From Candidatus Methanoperedens sp. (GTDB taxonomy: Archaea; Halobacteriota; Methanosarcinia; Methanosarcinales; Methanoperedenaceae): a stretch of 64,000 nucleotides of DNA. Location of the stretch: NCBI GenBank assembly GCA_028717345.1, contig JAQUNZ010000001.1:17337-81336 (forward strand). The letters run 5' to 3'. How positions within the stretch are numbered: position 1 is the first letter of the stretch; the number at the start of each line of letters is the position of its first letter. The translations under genes were made by a program, and so were the position numbers. Below the pieces are notes generated by a model. The model was not told the origin of the DNA. It did not search any database and was given only the letters and a program-made list of their open reading frames with translations. Of this stretch, positions 1 through 8,206 are shown one piece after another.

Positions 1-240
1 AAATGGTTTTCTTTTTCCTGACTTATCCGAAAGCCATCCTGATACCACTTTAAGGAAGCTGGCTGTACTTTCTGCGATACCTTCTATCAGTCCGACAACG
101 GACATCGGGGCGTGAAGAACTGCTGTGAGGAAGATAGGGATTATGGGGTACAGCATCTCGCTGCTGATGTCGGTGAAGAAGCTGACAAGACCGAGGATAA
201 ATACGTTCTTCTTTACGCCTTTGATGATGTCTTTGTCCAT
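1..240 (-). CDS. MFS transporter, N-terminal part (runs off the window)
   Basis: This gene is not in the ORF track because it leaves the window at base 1. Reading from ATG at 238-240 on the minus strand gives 80 uninterrupted residues beginning MDKDIIKGVKKNVFILGL. The first hydrophobic segment is followed by FFTDISSEMLYPI, a second hydrophobic stretch and SGWLSDKSGKRKPF. The last fits the short basic loop between helices 2 and 3 of major facilitator transporters (G-x3-D-x2-G-x-R/K pattern). The substrate cannot be told from this part. The region 241-317 ahead of it is AT-rich and would hold its promoter. The MFS call is fairly secure. Intactness beyond the edge is unknown. Confidence 0.75.
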   Translation of the reverse strand, partial: MDKDIIKGVKKNVFILGLVSFFTDISSEMLYPIIPIFLTAVLHAPMSVVGLIEGIAESTASFLKVVSGWLSDKSGKRKPF

Positions 241-317
241 GGGACTGCCTTTATCTTTTTTTAGGATATAAAATGATGGGGATATGGATGATTATTATTG
301 TTCAATCATTATTTTGA

Positions 318-559
318 TTGATGATTACAGAATTTCCTGGCTCAGTTTGTTCAGCGACCTTCAGTATGGTCGAATTCAATTCCGGCAGTGACTATAAAAA
401 GAAGGTGCTTTTCACTACACATGCATTGAACCAGATGAATCTGGCAGAACAATTCATGTGGTATGTGCGCCGAAGGATGATTATCTGGCAATCATCACGG
501 CTTATATACCATCATCCGGTAAGTGGGAAAAGAATCTAAAAAGCAGGAGGAAAATATAA
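318..559 (+). pseudogene. Decayed DUF4258-like toxin gene
   Basis: Two pieces of one small protein lie in different frames. The tracked ORF carries KKVLFTTHALNQMN near its middle. A second frame from about 455 to the stop at 557-559 reads HVVCAPKDDYLAIITAYIPS and ends KNLKSRRKI. Together these look like the start (F-T-x-H-A-x-x-Q/R-M) and end (AYxPS-x-KW) of a DUF4258-type toxin with the middle deleted. The stop overlaps the ATG of a zinc-finger fragment (taATG), the usual toxin-antitoxin order for this family. The first 20 or so tracked residues are unlike the family. It is very unlikely to be functional. The family name is from memory of the motif. Confidence 0.5.
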
Positions 560-603
560 TGGAATGTCATTTTTGCGGAAGGAGAGATTCAGGGCAGAGA
601 TGA
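559..603 (+). pseudogene. YgiT/MqsA-type antitoxin, only the first zinc-finger half left
   Basis: The short frame MECHFCGRRDSGQR starts in the stop codon of the DUF4258 remnant. M-x-C-x-x-C-G is how YgiT/MqsA-type zinc-finger antitoxins begin, and these commonly follow DUF4258 toxins. It stops after 14 residues, and the DNA continues in another frame with unrelated coding sequence. I infer that a deletion joined this start to a DUF488-like tail. Confidence 0.4.
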
Positions 604-707
604 TGACTGCGGAATGCAGGGAAGAAATGAAGAGAATATGGGACTTGTCTCAGAAGAAGGAGGTATTCCTGGTATGCTATGAAAAAGATGGTAGTCTCCA
701 GATTTAG
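585..707 (+). pseudogene. C-terminal fragment of a DUF488-like protein
   Basis: In the frame from 585 to the stop at 705-707 the DNA reads RFRAEMMTAECREEMKRIWD and then SQKKEVFLVCYEKDGSLQI. The 'K-x-V-x-L-V-C-Y-E-K' strand is typical of DUF488 proteins, where it normally leads into a conserved C-H-R that is missing here. There is no start codon of its own before Met-Met at 600, and the 3' end is cut. It appears to be a leftover of a deletion or recombination that also truncated the zinc-finger antitoxin. Confidence 0.4.
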
Positions 708-710
708 AGT

Positions 711-1081
711 TTATTCATCTTCATCCTTGCCTTTTTGCAAGATTTTCATATGCTTTTGCTCTTTCAGGAGTTCCGCTTCGATACGCCTGCACTCTTCCAG
801 TGCTTTCCGTTTTTCCTCTGGCGACATCATTGCTTCTGGCCTCTTACACTGGAGTTTAGCGATAAGTTTTGCAACGCATTCTGATTTGGATATTTCTCAA
901 GCCAGTATGCAGTAAAACCGCCACCGTCATTGAAAGTTTGCAGTAGTCTCTTATCTACAAGGTTCTCCACTAGCTTTTCTGACTCCTTCTTGGTGATAGC
1001 AAAACACTTTGCTATCTGAGAAAACGTTACACCGATTTCTGAGTAAAAGACGTAGTCATACACTTCTTTCTTTATTACCAT
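711..1081 (-). pseudogene. Winged-helix DNA-binding protein with a frameshift
   Basis: The tracked ORF (84 residues, start at 1081) begins MVIKKEVYDYVFYSEIGVTF and has the pattern of a small winged-helix domain. Its last 20 residues look non-coding. The -1 frame from about 892 gives a much better continuation, SKSECVAKLIAKLQCKRPEA then MMSPEEKRKALEECRRIEAE and ending GKDEDE at the stop 711-713. A single base lost near 885-895 would explain this, making an intact protein of about 123 residues with a charged helical tail. It is either a recent pseudogene or an assembly error. It is divergent from the next HTH gene, with a palindrome between them. Confidence 0.55.
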
Positions 1082-1122
1082 TTCAATACCTGCGATATTT
1101 TCTTCTCCTTAAGTACAGGTCA

Positions 1123-1146
1123 ATATATCGGATTTTTCCGATATAT
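1123..1146. promoter_or_regulatory. Palindromic operator candidate between divergent HTH genes
   Basis: Two perfect 9-base arms, atatatcgg and ccgatatat, are separated by attttt. The palindrome lies 42 bases from the start of the minus-strand HTH gene and 39 bases before the ATG of the plus-strand one. It contains TATA-like sequence for both directions. An autoregulatory site for one or both regulators is the likely reading. That is inference. Confidence 0.5.
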
Positions 1147-1184
1147 AGTTTTTGTTTAAATGCACATATAGATATACCCAGATT

Positions 1185-1409
1185 ATGGGTATTATCGGCG
1201 AAACTAAAAAACAGATTTTAGAGGAAATCAATAAAAGCCCTGTGCATGGGTATCAGATTGCTACTACTCTTGGAATCCCGTTATCGACAGCATACGAACA
1301 TTTAAAAGACTTGCAAGAGAACAATTTAGTTGAATATAAGATATCAGGGAGAAGGAAATTATATTACCTGACAGATAAGGGAAAATCATTTTTAAAATTA
1401 TTAGAATAA
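1185..1409 (+). CDS. Small winged-helix transcriptional regulator (PadR/ArsR-like)
   Basis: I place the start at the internal ATG at 1185 (MGIIGETKKQILEEI), giving 74 residues. The longer tracked start adds unlikely sequence that would run into the promoter. The protein is a single winged-helix domain: a first helix, then HGYQIATTLGIPLSTAYEHL as the helix-turn-helix, and a wing with SGRRKLYYLTDKGKSFL. The Y-x-L-T-D-x-G pattern is shared by PadR- and ArsR/MarR-like regulators. No effector domain is present. A TATA-like tttaaat about 28 bases upstream suggests a nearly leaderless mRNA. The palindrome upstream may be its operator. Confidence 0.7.
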   Translation: MGIIGETKKQILEEINKSPVHGYQIATTLGIPLSTAYEHLKDLQENNLVEYKISGRRKLYYLTDKGKSFLKLLE

Positions 1410-1415
1410 AAAGAA

Positions 1416-1568
1416 ATGAGTATCGTAAAGGAACTGGCAGCGCACCAAGTTCCTCGTTGTACCCCAAGCCTCGTGATATGTAACGGCGAGCTTGCGCCCA
1501 TCTGCGACCATGCTATCATGCATATGCTGCGGATTCTGGAGGAGAAGGAGCGCACCATCCCTGTTTAA
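1416..1568 (+). CDS. Unrecognised 50-residue ORF
   Basis: This is below the length of the ORF track. From ATG at 1416 it reads MSIVKELAAHQVPRCTPSLV and ends ILEEKERTIPV. It has three cysteines and no membrane segment. Codon use looks protein-like, and it follows the HTH gene by 6 bases, so it could be co-transcribed. I do not recognise the family. It could be the tail of a decayed gene rather than a real small protein. It is convergent with carB, 40 bases away. Confidence 0.3.
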   Translation: MSIVKELAAHQVPRCTPSLVICNGELAPICDHAIMHMLRILEEKERTIPV

Positions 1569-1608
1569 TTATTTTTTCTCCTCATGTTATTCCTGAAGCG
1601 ATCTCACA

Positions 1609-4600
1609 TCAATTTGATCTTAAACCGCTATGATACTCGCCCATGGATTGTATCGTTATCTTCCCCTTATTCATCGCCTCGATAGCATCTGCCGCAGCCA
1701 GTGCAGCCTGAATGGTAGTAATATAAGGCACGCTGAAATCCACAGCAGCGCGCCGTATCTGGAAACCGTCCTTCACTGTCTGCTTGCTGCTGGGTGTATT
1801 GATGATCAGGCTAACTTCCTTCTTATGTATCATGTCAACGATATTATGACCCCCCTCGCTCACTTTGTTTATGATATCCATCTGTATCCCATTCTGCGAC
1901 AGGAATTTCACAGTGCCGCGCGTTCCTATCAGATGCAGTCCTGCAGCCTCCATTTTTTTTGCCACCTTTGCTATTTGAGTTTTATCTTCGTCCCGTATTG
2001 ACATGAACACGGTCCCTGATAGCGGTAGTATGTTATCAGCAGCCCATTCAGCCTTGAAGAATGCGCGCCCGAAATCATAATCTATACCCATTACCTCACC
2101 TGTGCTTTTCATCTCAGGACCAAGCAACGGGTCTGCGCCCGGGAGTTTATCAAAAGGCAGGAGGACTTCCTTCACTGAAACATGTTTTGTTACCGGGTCG
2201 CCCTTGAATCCGAGTTCTTTCAGCGTATGACCCACCATGACCCGTGCTGCGATCTTTGCAAGCGGAAGCCCGACAGCCTTACTAACGAATGGGATCGTGC
2301 GGCTTGACCTGGGATTTGCCTCAAGCACATAGACCACGCCGTTCTTTGTTGCCATCTGGATATTCACTATCCCGACAACACCAAGAGAGAGTGCTATCTT
2401 CTTAACATAATCGCGAACAATAGCAAGGATCTCAGGCTTCAGTGACTGCGGAGGGATAACGCAGGCTGAATCACCAGAATGAATGCCCGCTTCTTCGATG
2501 TGCTCCATTATCGCTCCTATAAGCACTTCCTTCCCGTCGCAAATGGCATCAACATCTATTTCAACGGCATTATCAAGAAAATCATCTATCAGCACGGGAT
2601 GTTCATTAGATACTTTGACAGCTTCTTTCAGGTAACGCGCAAGATCCTTATCATCATATACTATTTCCATCGCCCGTCCGCCGAGAACGTATGACGGGCG
2701 GACAAGCACCGGATAGCCGATCCTTTTTGCTTCGTTGAACGCTTCACTGTAATTGGTGGCGCATCCTGCCTCTGGCTGGAGGATACCCTGCTGTTTCATC
2801 ATTGCATTGAAACGCCCTCTATCTTCCGCAATATCCATGTTGTCGGGCGTGGTGCCGAGGATAACAGTGTTCAGGTCAGTCCTGCGGTCAAGCTCTTTCT
2901 TAAGCGGGATGGCAAGGTTCACAGAGGTCTGACCTCCGAACTGCACCATTACGCCGTAAGGGCGCTCCCTATCAATAACGTTCATGACATCTTCAAGTGT
3001 GAGGGGTTCAAAAAACAGCTTGTCTGAAGTATCATAATCAGTTGAAACTGTTTCAGGATTATTGTTTATTATGTGTGTTTCAATCCCTTCCTCACGAAGG
3101 GCAGTGACCGCATGCACTGTGCAGTAGTCGAACTCGATGCCCTGCCCGATGCGGATAGGACCTGAACCAATGATGAGTACCTTCTTCCTGTTCGTTGGGG
3201 CGGCTTCACACTCGTCTTCGTAAGTAGAATAATAATACGGTGTGGCAGCCGCGAACTCTGCCGCACAGGTATCTACCATTTTGTATGTGGGATTGATGCC
3301 ATTAACTCTACGCATGTCGTTAATTTCTTCGCGCGTCCTGAGGCAAAGGGAAGCGATTTTTTCATCGGTCAAACCCATGCGCTTTGCTTTTCTAAGAATT
3401 TCGATCGAAAAGTCATTCTTTACCGCATCTTCGATATCGATGATGTTCTTTATCTTTCTTATGAAGAAGGGGTCGATATTTGTCATTCTGCATATTTCAT
3501 CACTTGTCGTGCCGTTTCGAAGTGCCTGGTATATGACGAAGAGGCGCTCGTGCGTGGGATGGCGCAGGATGTCTATTATTTCTTCATCGCTCCACTCTTT
3601 GAACCCGAAGAACATATCAACTTCAAGCGAGCGGACTGCTTTCTGCAGTGCCTCCTCGATCGTGCGCCCGATAGCCATCACTTCCCCGGTGCTTTTCATG
3701 GCTGTGGTAAGATGCATATCTGCTGTCACGAATTTATCAAATGGCCAGCGCGGGATCTTGACAACAGTGTAATCGATTGTGGGTTCAAACGATGCTGGTG
3801 TCTTTTTTGTGATGTCGTTAGTTATTTCATCAAGCGTCATACCGATAGCGATCTTGGCAGTAACGCGCGCTATGGGATAACCGGTTGCTTTTGATGCCAG
3901 TGCTGATGATCGCGAAACCCTGGGGTTTACTTCTACGATCCTGACCTCATCATCACGAACTGCGAACTGGATGTTGCATCCTCCTTCTATTCCAAGCGCC
4001 CTGATTATCTTTATAGACGCGCTTCGGAGTTTCTGGTGGTCAGTATCAGATAAGGTCTGCGATGGCGTGACGACAATTGACTCACCGGTATGTATCCCCA
4101 TAGGGTCGATGTTCTCCATGTTGCATATAACGATACAGGTGTCGTTTTTGTCTCTCATTACCTCATATTCGAATTCCTTCCATCCGATGATGCTTTCCTC
4201 TATCAGCACCTGATGGATGCGTGAGCGTGTAAGTCCCCGTTCTGTTATCTCAAGAAGCTGTTCTTTTGTGTACGCAATGCCGCCGCCTGCGCCCCCAAGC
4301 GTGTATGCGGGGCGTATTATGAGCGGAAGACCAAGTTCATCGATCAAGGCTTCTGCTTCCTGCAGTGTTTTCACAGCCTTTGAACGGGGAACTTTTTCTC
4401 CGATGCTTATCATTTTTTTCTTGAAAAGGTCGCGGTCTTCAGAATCTTTTATTGCCTGAAGCGATGTGCCAAGAAGTTCGACACCGAATTTATCAAGGAC
4501 CCCATTTTCTGCAAGTTCAGAGGTAATATTAAGCCCGGTCTGCCCACCCAGACCTGCAATGATGCCATCCGGCATTTCTTTTTCTATAATCCGTGCTATT

Positions 4601-4818
4601 ATCTCAGGTTCAAGGGGTTCGATATAGATGGCATCAGCCATGTCTGTATCTGTCATTATGGTTGCAGGATTGCTGTTGACAAGGACGACCTTGATACCCT
4701 CTTCCCTCAGTGAGCGGCATGCCTGGCTACCTGAAAAATCAAACTCTGCCGCCTGTCCTATCATGATAGGACCTGAACCTATCAGCAGGACTTTTTTTAT
4801 GTCGCTTCTTTTCGGCAT
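1609..4818 (-). CDS. carB: Carbamoyl-phosphate synthase, large subunit
   Basis: The 1069-residue product (start moved from 4830 to the ATG at 4818, MPKRSDIKKVLLIGSGPIMI) has the full length of CarB. It makes carbamoyl phosphate from bicarbonate, ATP and glutamine-derived ammonia for arginine and pyrimidines. Two ATP-grasp halves are visible. The first has RPAYTLGGAGGG at about residue 168 and VEVNPRVSRSSALASKATGY near 300. The second restarts with KVLIIGSGPIRIGQGIEFDY near 555 and has RPSYVLGGRAMEIVYDD and EANPRSSRTIPFVSKAVG. The C-terminal allosteric (MGS-like) domain carries LIGTRGTVKFL. The glutaminase subunit gene carA is not next to it: upstream lies a divergent short-gene cluster and downstream the HTH region. 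Carbamate kinase is encoded separately at 53.5 kb. Confidence 0.97.
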   Translation of the reverse strand: MPKRSDIKKVLLIGSGPIMIGQAAEFDFSGSQACRSLREEGIKVVLVNSNPATIMTDTDMADAIYIEPLEPEIIARIIEKEMPDGIIAGLGGQTGLNITSELAENGVLDKFGVELLGTSLQAIKDSEDRDLFKKKMISIGEKVPRSKAVKTLQEAEALIDELGLPLIIRPAYTLGGAGGGIAYTKEQLLEITERGLTRSRIHQVLIEESIIGWKEFEYEVMRDKNDTCIVICNMENIDPMGIHTGESIVVTPSQTLSDTDHQKLRSASIKIIRALGIEGGCNIQFAVRDDEVRIVEVNPRVSRSSALASKATGYPIARVTAKIAIGMTLDEITNDITKKTPASFEPTIDYTVVKIPRWPFDKFVTADMHLTTAMKSTGEVMAIGRTIEEALQKAVRSLEVDMFFGFKEWSDEEIIDILRHPTHERLFVIYQALRNGTTSDEICRMTNIDPFFIRKIKNIIDIEDAVKNDFSIEILRKAKRMGLTDEKIASLCLRTREEINDMRRVNGINPTYKMVDTCAAEFAAATPYYYSTYEDECEAAPTNRKKVLIIGSGPIRIGQGIEFDYCTVHAVTALREEGIETHIINNNPETVSTDYDTSDKLFFEPLTLEDVMNVIDRERPYGVMVQFGGQTSVNLAIPLKKELDRRTDLNTVILGTTPDNMDIAEDRGRFNAMMKQQGILQPEAGCATNYSEAFNEAKRIGYPVLVRPSYVLGGRAMEIVYDDKDLARYLKEAVKVSNEHPVLIDDFLDNAVEIDVDAICDGKEVLIGAIMEHIEEAGIHSGDSACVIPPQSLKPEILAIVRDYVKKIALSLGVVGIVNIQMATKNGVVYVLEANPRSSRTIPFVSKAVGLPLAKIAARVMVGHTLKELGFKGDPVTKHVSVKEVLLPFDKLPGADPLLGPEMKSTGEVMGIDYDFGRAFFKAEWAADNILPLSGTVFMSIRDEDKTQIAKVAKKMEAAGLHLIGTRGTVKFLSQNGIQMDIINKVSEGGHNIVDMIHKKEVSLIINTPSSKQTVKDGFQIRRAAVDFSVPYITTIQAALAAADAIEAMNKGKITIQSMGEYHSGLRSN

Positions 4819-4970
4819 TCTACCTCGCAATTTTAAGGCTAAATGTCATGCAGTGTTATTAATTCTATCCATTGAGCTCTTATGTTCGTATATTAAACTG
4901 TAGTTTGTATAGTTTTATGACGACTAAGTATATCTCAATAACCTGCCAATATGTTATCGAGGTGAATTAA

Positions 4971-5135
4971 ATGCCTGAATGGAAATATACAAACAAAACA
5001 GTAACAAAAGAAGAAGCACAGAAGTCGTTGGCGGCTGTAAAAAGCGCATGTTTCAAATGTGAAAAACATGCCTCCGGCTGCCCGATATCCAGAACAGCAG
5101 GTGAGATAAAAGCAATGACTGAGGAAAAATCATGA
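4971..5135 (+). CDS. Small cysteine-containing protein, function unknown
   Basis: This 54-residue ORF is too short for the track. From ATG at 4971, with an upstream GAGGTGA ribosome site, it reads MPEWKYTNKTVTKEEAQKSL. It has a compact C-x2-C-x6-C cluster (ACFKCEKHASGC) that could bind zinc or an iron-sulfur centre. Its stop overlaps the next start (ATGA), so a bicistronic message is likely. The neighbours are an AhpD-like protein and two iron-sulfur flavoproteins, which suggests redox stress or electron transfer. That role is inference. Confidence 0.5.
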   Translation: MPEWKYTNKTVTKEEAQKSLAAVKSACFKCEKHASGCPISRTAGEIKAMTEEKS

Positions 5136-5200
5136 GCGATTTTCCCTTTAAGAGCGCAAAAAAAGTTGCGGATGTAATAGTTGAAAGAGCAGGGCTCTAA
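5132..5200 (+). CDS. 22-residue ORF translationally coupled to the preceding gene
   Basis: An ATGA overlap with the preceding small gene starts MSDFPFKSAKKVADVIVERA, ending GL. It is followed at once by gagcagggctctaaagccctg, a stem-loop built on agggct/agccct that could end or punctuate the transcript before the AhpD-like gene. The coupling and clean codons make it plausible as a real small peptide, but nothing else supports it. Confidence 0.3.
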   Translation: MSDFPFKSAKKVADVIVERAGL

Positions 5201-5234
5201 AGCCCTGTTTATTTTATCTCAAATAGTGATCAAC

Positions 5235-5762
5235 ATGAAAAGAATAAAACTTGTAGAGAATTACGAAGCAAGTGACGAGGTTAAGGCGGTCTATAAAGAT
5301 ATAGAAGCAGCATTCGGGATGGTTCCGAACCTTTTCAAGACATACGCCAATTTTCCAGCGCTTCTCAAAGTGAACTGGGAAAAGACAAAGGTCTTGCTGA
5401 TGGGGGGCGAACTTCCACGGGAGCTTAAGGAACAGATAGCAGTAGTGGTATCTGCTGCAAATAGCTGTAAATACTGTGTAGCTTCACACTCAATGGCGCT
5501 TTCGATGATGGGATTCAGCCAGGAAAGAATAGATGACCTCACAAATAACATCGAGAGTTCCCTGATTTCGCCCAGGGACAAATTGATCCTGAACTATGCA
5601 AAGAAAGCAACACTGACCCCGCATAAGATTACTGACGCTGAAACAAGGGAACTAAAATCTTTCGGTCTTACAGAAAGCCAGATCGTAGAGGTGCTTGGGG
5701 TCATGGAACTGTTCACAGGCTACAATAAATTCCTTGATTCTCTTGCTGTACCGCTGACTTAG
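5235..5762 (+). CDS. Carboxymuconolactone decarboxylase / AhpD-like (peroxidase-related) protein
   Basis: I use the ATG at 5235 (MKRIKLVENYEASDEVKAVY, 175 residues) because the tracked start at 5181 lies inside the previous short ORF. The protein is all-helical. Its AhpD-type active site reads SCKYCVASHS: C-x2-C with a His four residues after the second Cys, preceded by a conserved Glu in LKEQIAVVVSAAN. Family members are thiol-dependent alkylhydroperoxidases that form trimers or hexamers. Only the CxxC core is needed for that activity and it is intact. The gene is 31 bases upstream of two iron-sulfur flavoproteins and probably shares their message. A detoxification role is family knowledge plus context, not shown here. 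Confidence 0.85.
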   Translation: MKRIKLVENYEASDEVKAVYKDIEAAFGMVPNLFKTYANFPALLKVNWEKTKVLLMGGELPRELKEQIAVVVSAANSCKYCVASHSMALSMMGFSQERIDDLTNNIESSLISPRDKLILNYAKKATLTPHKITDAETRELKSFGLTESQIVEVLGVMELFTGYNKFLDSLAVPLT

Positions 5763-5793
5763 ATAAAAAAAGATTTTCAGGAGGTATAATTAT

Positions 5794-6534
5794 ATGAAAG
5801 TTATAGGAATAAGTGGCAGTCCGACAAAGGACAGCAACACGGATACGCTGATAAATGCGATACTTGATGCAACAGGGGCAGAAACAGATTTCGTAAAATT
5901 ATCGGAAATTAATGTAGGTCCCTGTATCGCCTGCATGAAATGTGTTGATACCAATGAATGTGTTATCAATGACCATTTTAAGTGGGTTTCAAAAAAAGTG
6001 ATGGAAGCAGATGCCATAGTTGTCGGTTCGCCAACATATTATGGCGCAGCAAGCGCTTTTACAAAGGCGTTCATAGAGAGGCTTTATTCAAAGAGGCATG
6101 TAAAACTCCAGACCGGTGGGAAACTTGCTGCAACAGTAGCAGTAGGAGTAGCTGCTGAAAAGATGGTAGCTGAGTGGATGGGAAATGCCCTTCGCGCCGG
6201 GGGGATGGAAATCGTAGGCAGCATGACTGCGAAAGGTACGCCGTGCTGTTTTGTGTGCGGTCCGGGAGAGACGTGCAATTATACTGTCTGGAATGCGTAC
6301 TCAAAAGAACTGACAGGTATGGATTTGGGTGTTGAGGAAGCGTATAAGGGTTATCTTGAACTCCTTCCTGATAACAAGCCGTATGCACACGGCTCTGCTA
6401 AATTCCTGAAAAGTTACAGGTCTGTAAAAGATGAACCCTATGTGATGGATGAAGCCAGGAGGTTGGGGAAACTCATTAAAGAGAAAATCAAGAACCGCAG
6501 TAGAAAAGCAGGTGATTTAAAATGCGGGTGTTAG
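5794..6534 (+). CDS. Iron-sulfur flavoprotein (Isf / NADPH-dependent FMN reductase family)
   Basis: A 246-residue flavodoxin-like protein. The N-terminus MKVIGISGSPTKDSNTDTL holds the FMN-phosphate loop (GSPxxxSNT). The compact cysteine motif CIACMKC...C at about residues 46-58 matches the 4Fe-4S site of Methanosarcina Isf. GSPTYYGAAS is the second flavin-binding loop. Extra cysteines (CCFVCGPGETC near 150, CGC at the C-terminus) are not part of the core motif. Isf proteins pass electrons from ferredoxin to O2 or H2O2. A good ribosome site, aggaggt, precedes the ATG. The next gene is a paralogue overlapping by 13 bases, so the two are probably made together. Confidence 0.87.
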   Translation: MKVIGISGSPTKDSNTDTLINAILDATGAETDFVKLSEINVGPCIACMKCVDTNECVINDHFKWVSKKVMEADAIVVGSPTYYGAASAFTKAFIERLYSKRHVKLQTGGKLAATVAVGVAAEKMVAEWMGNALRAGGMEIVGSMTAKGTPCCFVCGPGETCNYTVWNAYSKELTGMDLGVEEAYKGYLELLPDNKPYAHGSAKFLKSYRSVKDEPYVMDEARRLGKLIKEKIKNRSRKAGDLKCGC

Positions 6535-7175
6535 GAATAAGCGGGAGCCCTGTTAAAAACAGCAACACCGACAGGCTGGTCAAAACAGTGCTTGAAGCTA
6601 CTGGCATTGATTACGAATTCATTAAACTTTCAGACTACGATATCCATCCGTGCAGGGCATGTCTTGGCTGCACTAAGGACAACATTTGCAAGCAGAAGGA
6701 CGACTGGCATATCGTTGAAACCAAAATCAAAGAATGTGACGCACTTGTTATTGGCGGCTATCCTACCTACGGCACTCTTGATTCAAGAACAAAAATGCTG
6801 ACTGAACGCATGTACTCCATGCATCATCAAAGAATGCTTAATAAAGGTAAGATCGGAGCAGCCGTGGCAGTCGGGGTCGGGCGGGGAATACCAAGCGTAG
6901 ACCAGGCTGCTGACCAGATCGCCGCTTTTATGCAAATGGAAGGGATCAATGTTGCCGGGAAAGTAAGCGGAACAGGGAACATCGCATGCCTTTCATGCGG
7001 GCATGGAGGGACTTGCAAAATAAGCGGAGTTCCGCTGTTATTCGGCAAAGGAGCAGTGCCATCAAAGGATAAATATATTGCAATAGAAGACCAGAAGGAT
7101 ATCATTGAGAAAGCAAAAGAAATCGGGCATAAAATCAGGGAGATGCTGGAAAAGGAAATAGGTGAGGCCACATAA
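6522..7175 (+). CDS. Second iron-sulfur flavoprotein (Isf-like paralogue)
   Basis: The 217-residue product shares the layout of its upstream neighbour: GISGSPVKNSNTDRLVKTVL for FMN phosphate, then CRACLGCTKDNIC as the Isf-type 4Fe-4S motif at about residues 45-57, then GGYPTYGTLDSRTK. A further pair (CLSCGHGGTC near 165) matches the position of the extra cysteines in the first copy. The start lies inside the upstream gene, so translation is likely coupled. The two copies have clearly diverged, so this is not a fresh duplication. They may form a heteromer or use different donors. That point is speculation. Confidence 0.85.
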   Translation: MRVLGISGSPVKNSNTDRLVKTVLEATGIDYEFIKLSDYDIHPCRACLGCTKDNICKQKDDWHIVETKIKECDALVIGGYPTYGTLDSRTKMLTERMYSMHHQRMLNKGKIGAAVAVGVGRGIPSVDQAADQIAAFMQMEGINVAGKVSGTGNIACLSCGHGGTCKISGVPLLFGKGAVPSKDKYIAIEDQKDIIEKAKEIGHKIREMLEKEIGEAT

Positions 7176-7179
7176 TATA

Positions 7180-8172
7180 ATGAAGAGAATAATAGCGCCA
7201 CTGGCTGCGGTTTTGTTGGTAGTTTTTATGTTCTTTGCAGCATCTGCGACCTTTGGCGAAGAAATTATTTTTCCTGAAATTGCCACTTTAATTATTGCCG
7301 CCTGGCTGATAGAGAATTCACCATTGGCAGATAAACCCCTTTACTTATGGTTGTCTCCCACTTTAGCTGCAATAACCGGTGTAGGGATACTTCACTTTCT
7401 GCCTTATAATCCGGAAATCCTGATTACTTTTACTTTTATCCTTGTCGGTTTGCAGTTATACCTGTTGCGTTCGAACGTTTTACCATCAATATCAGCCGGT
7501 ATTCTACCGATTTTTTTAAATTTCGATAGTCTTTATTATCCGCTTTCTGTCTTCATATTCTCAGGGTGCATCGTTGCAGGCAGGGATTTGTTGACCCGCT
7601 TTCATTTTAGCGGGTATTCGCCAATCAGGTTAACCTCCAATTTAAACATAGAGGAGAGGAAACCATGGGAAACAATGAAAACCAGTCACTGGTTAATGCT
7701 TTTTATCGGGGTCATTTTTGTTTTAATAATTGCTTTTAAATCAAAATTTATATATATTATATCACCACCCTTGATCGTTACTTTTATTGAATTTTCCAAC
7801 CCGTGCGGTCAGGTCTGTCAAAAGCCACTACGTCTTCTCCTGTTGCTTTTGCTTGCTTCTATTTCAGGGATACTGTGGGTGGAAGTGACTCACTTTTTGT
7901 TAAATTGGCCTTTATGGGTTACAGCTGCATGTATTGTTATATGGATATTCTTTTTATTCCGCCGGATGCAATTTGTCTTTCCTCCTGCCGCAGCGATATC
8001 ACTGTTACCGACAATTATTCCAAGAGAAATGCTTCTGTTATATCCCTTACAGGTAGCGATCGGTGTTGTTATTTTCATCGTTATCGGAAAAATAATTATA
8101 GCAATTAACCTCAAATCAACAGATATCGGTTCAGGGATGACTGGTGGGCTTAACCGGAGATCGATGAAATAA
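7180..8172 (+). CDS. Polytopic membrane protein, HPP-family-like
   Basis: I start at ATG 7180 (MKRIIAPLAAVLLVVFMFFA) rather than the GTG at 7162, because a GGTGAGG ribosome site at 7161-7167 sits upstream. The 330-residue protein has about ten hydrophobic segments in two similar halves. Each half ends with a Pro-rich turn (NVLPSISAGILPIFLNFD and FPPAAAISLLPTIIP). Two-fold repetition and the 'PPAAA..LLP' turn recall HPP-family membrane proteins, some of which carry nitrite. The match is weak. The gene follows the flavoproteins directly and may be in their operon. Confidence 0.55.
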   Translation: MKRIIAPLAAVLLVVFMFFAASATFGEEIIFPEIATLIIAAWLIENSPLADKPLYLWLSPTLAAITGVGILHFLPYNPEILITFTFILVGLQLYLLRSNVLPSISAGILPIFLNFDSLYYPLSVFIFSGCIVAGRDLLTRFHFSGYSPIRLTSNLNIEERKPWETMKTSHWLMLFIGVIFVLIIAFKSKFIYIISPPLIVTFIEFSNPCGQVCQKPLRLLLLLLLASISGILWVEVTHFLLNWPLWVTAACIVIWIFFLFRRMQFVFPPAAAISLLPTIIPREMLLLYPLQVAIGVVIFIVIGKIIIAINLKSTDIGSGMTGGLNRRSMK

Positions 8173-8206
8173 ACTTAAGCAAAGTGAGACTCTCACGATA
8201 AACCAA

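Noticed and set aside
3242-3772. Long plus-strand ORF (176 residues) opposite carB, with others at 1630, 3550, 3971 and 4628
   Set aside because: They are antisense shadows of carB: rich in Ser/Arg/Ile, without motifs, and carB is intact and highly conserved on the other strand.
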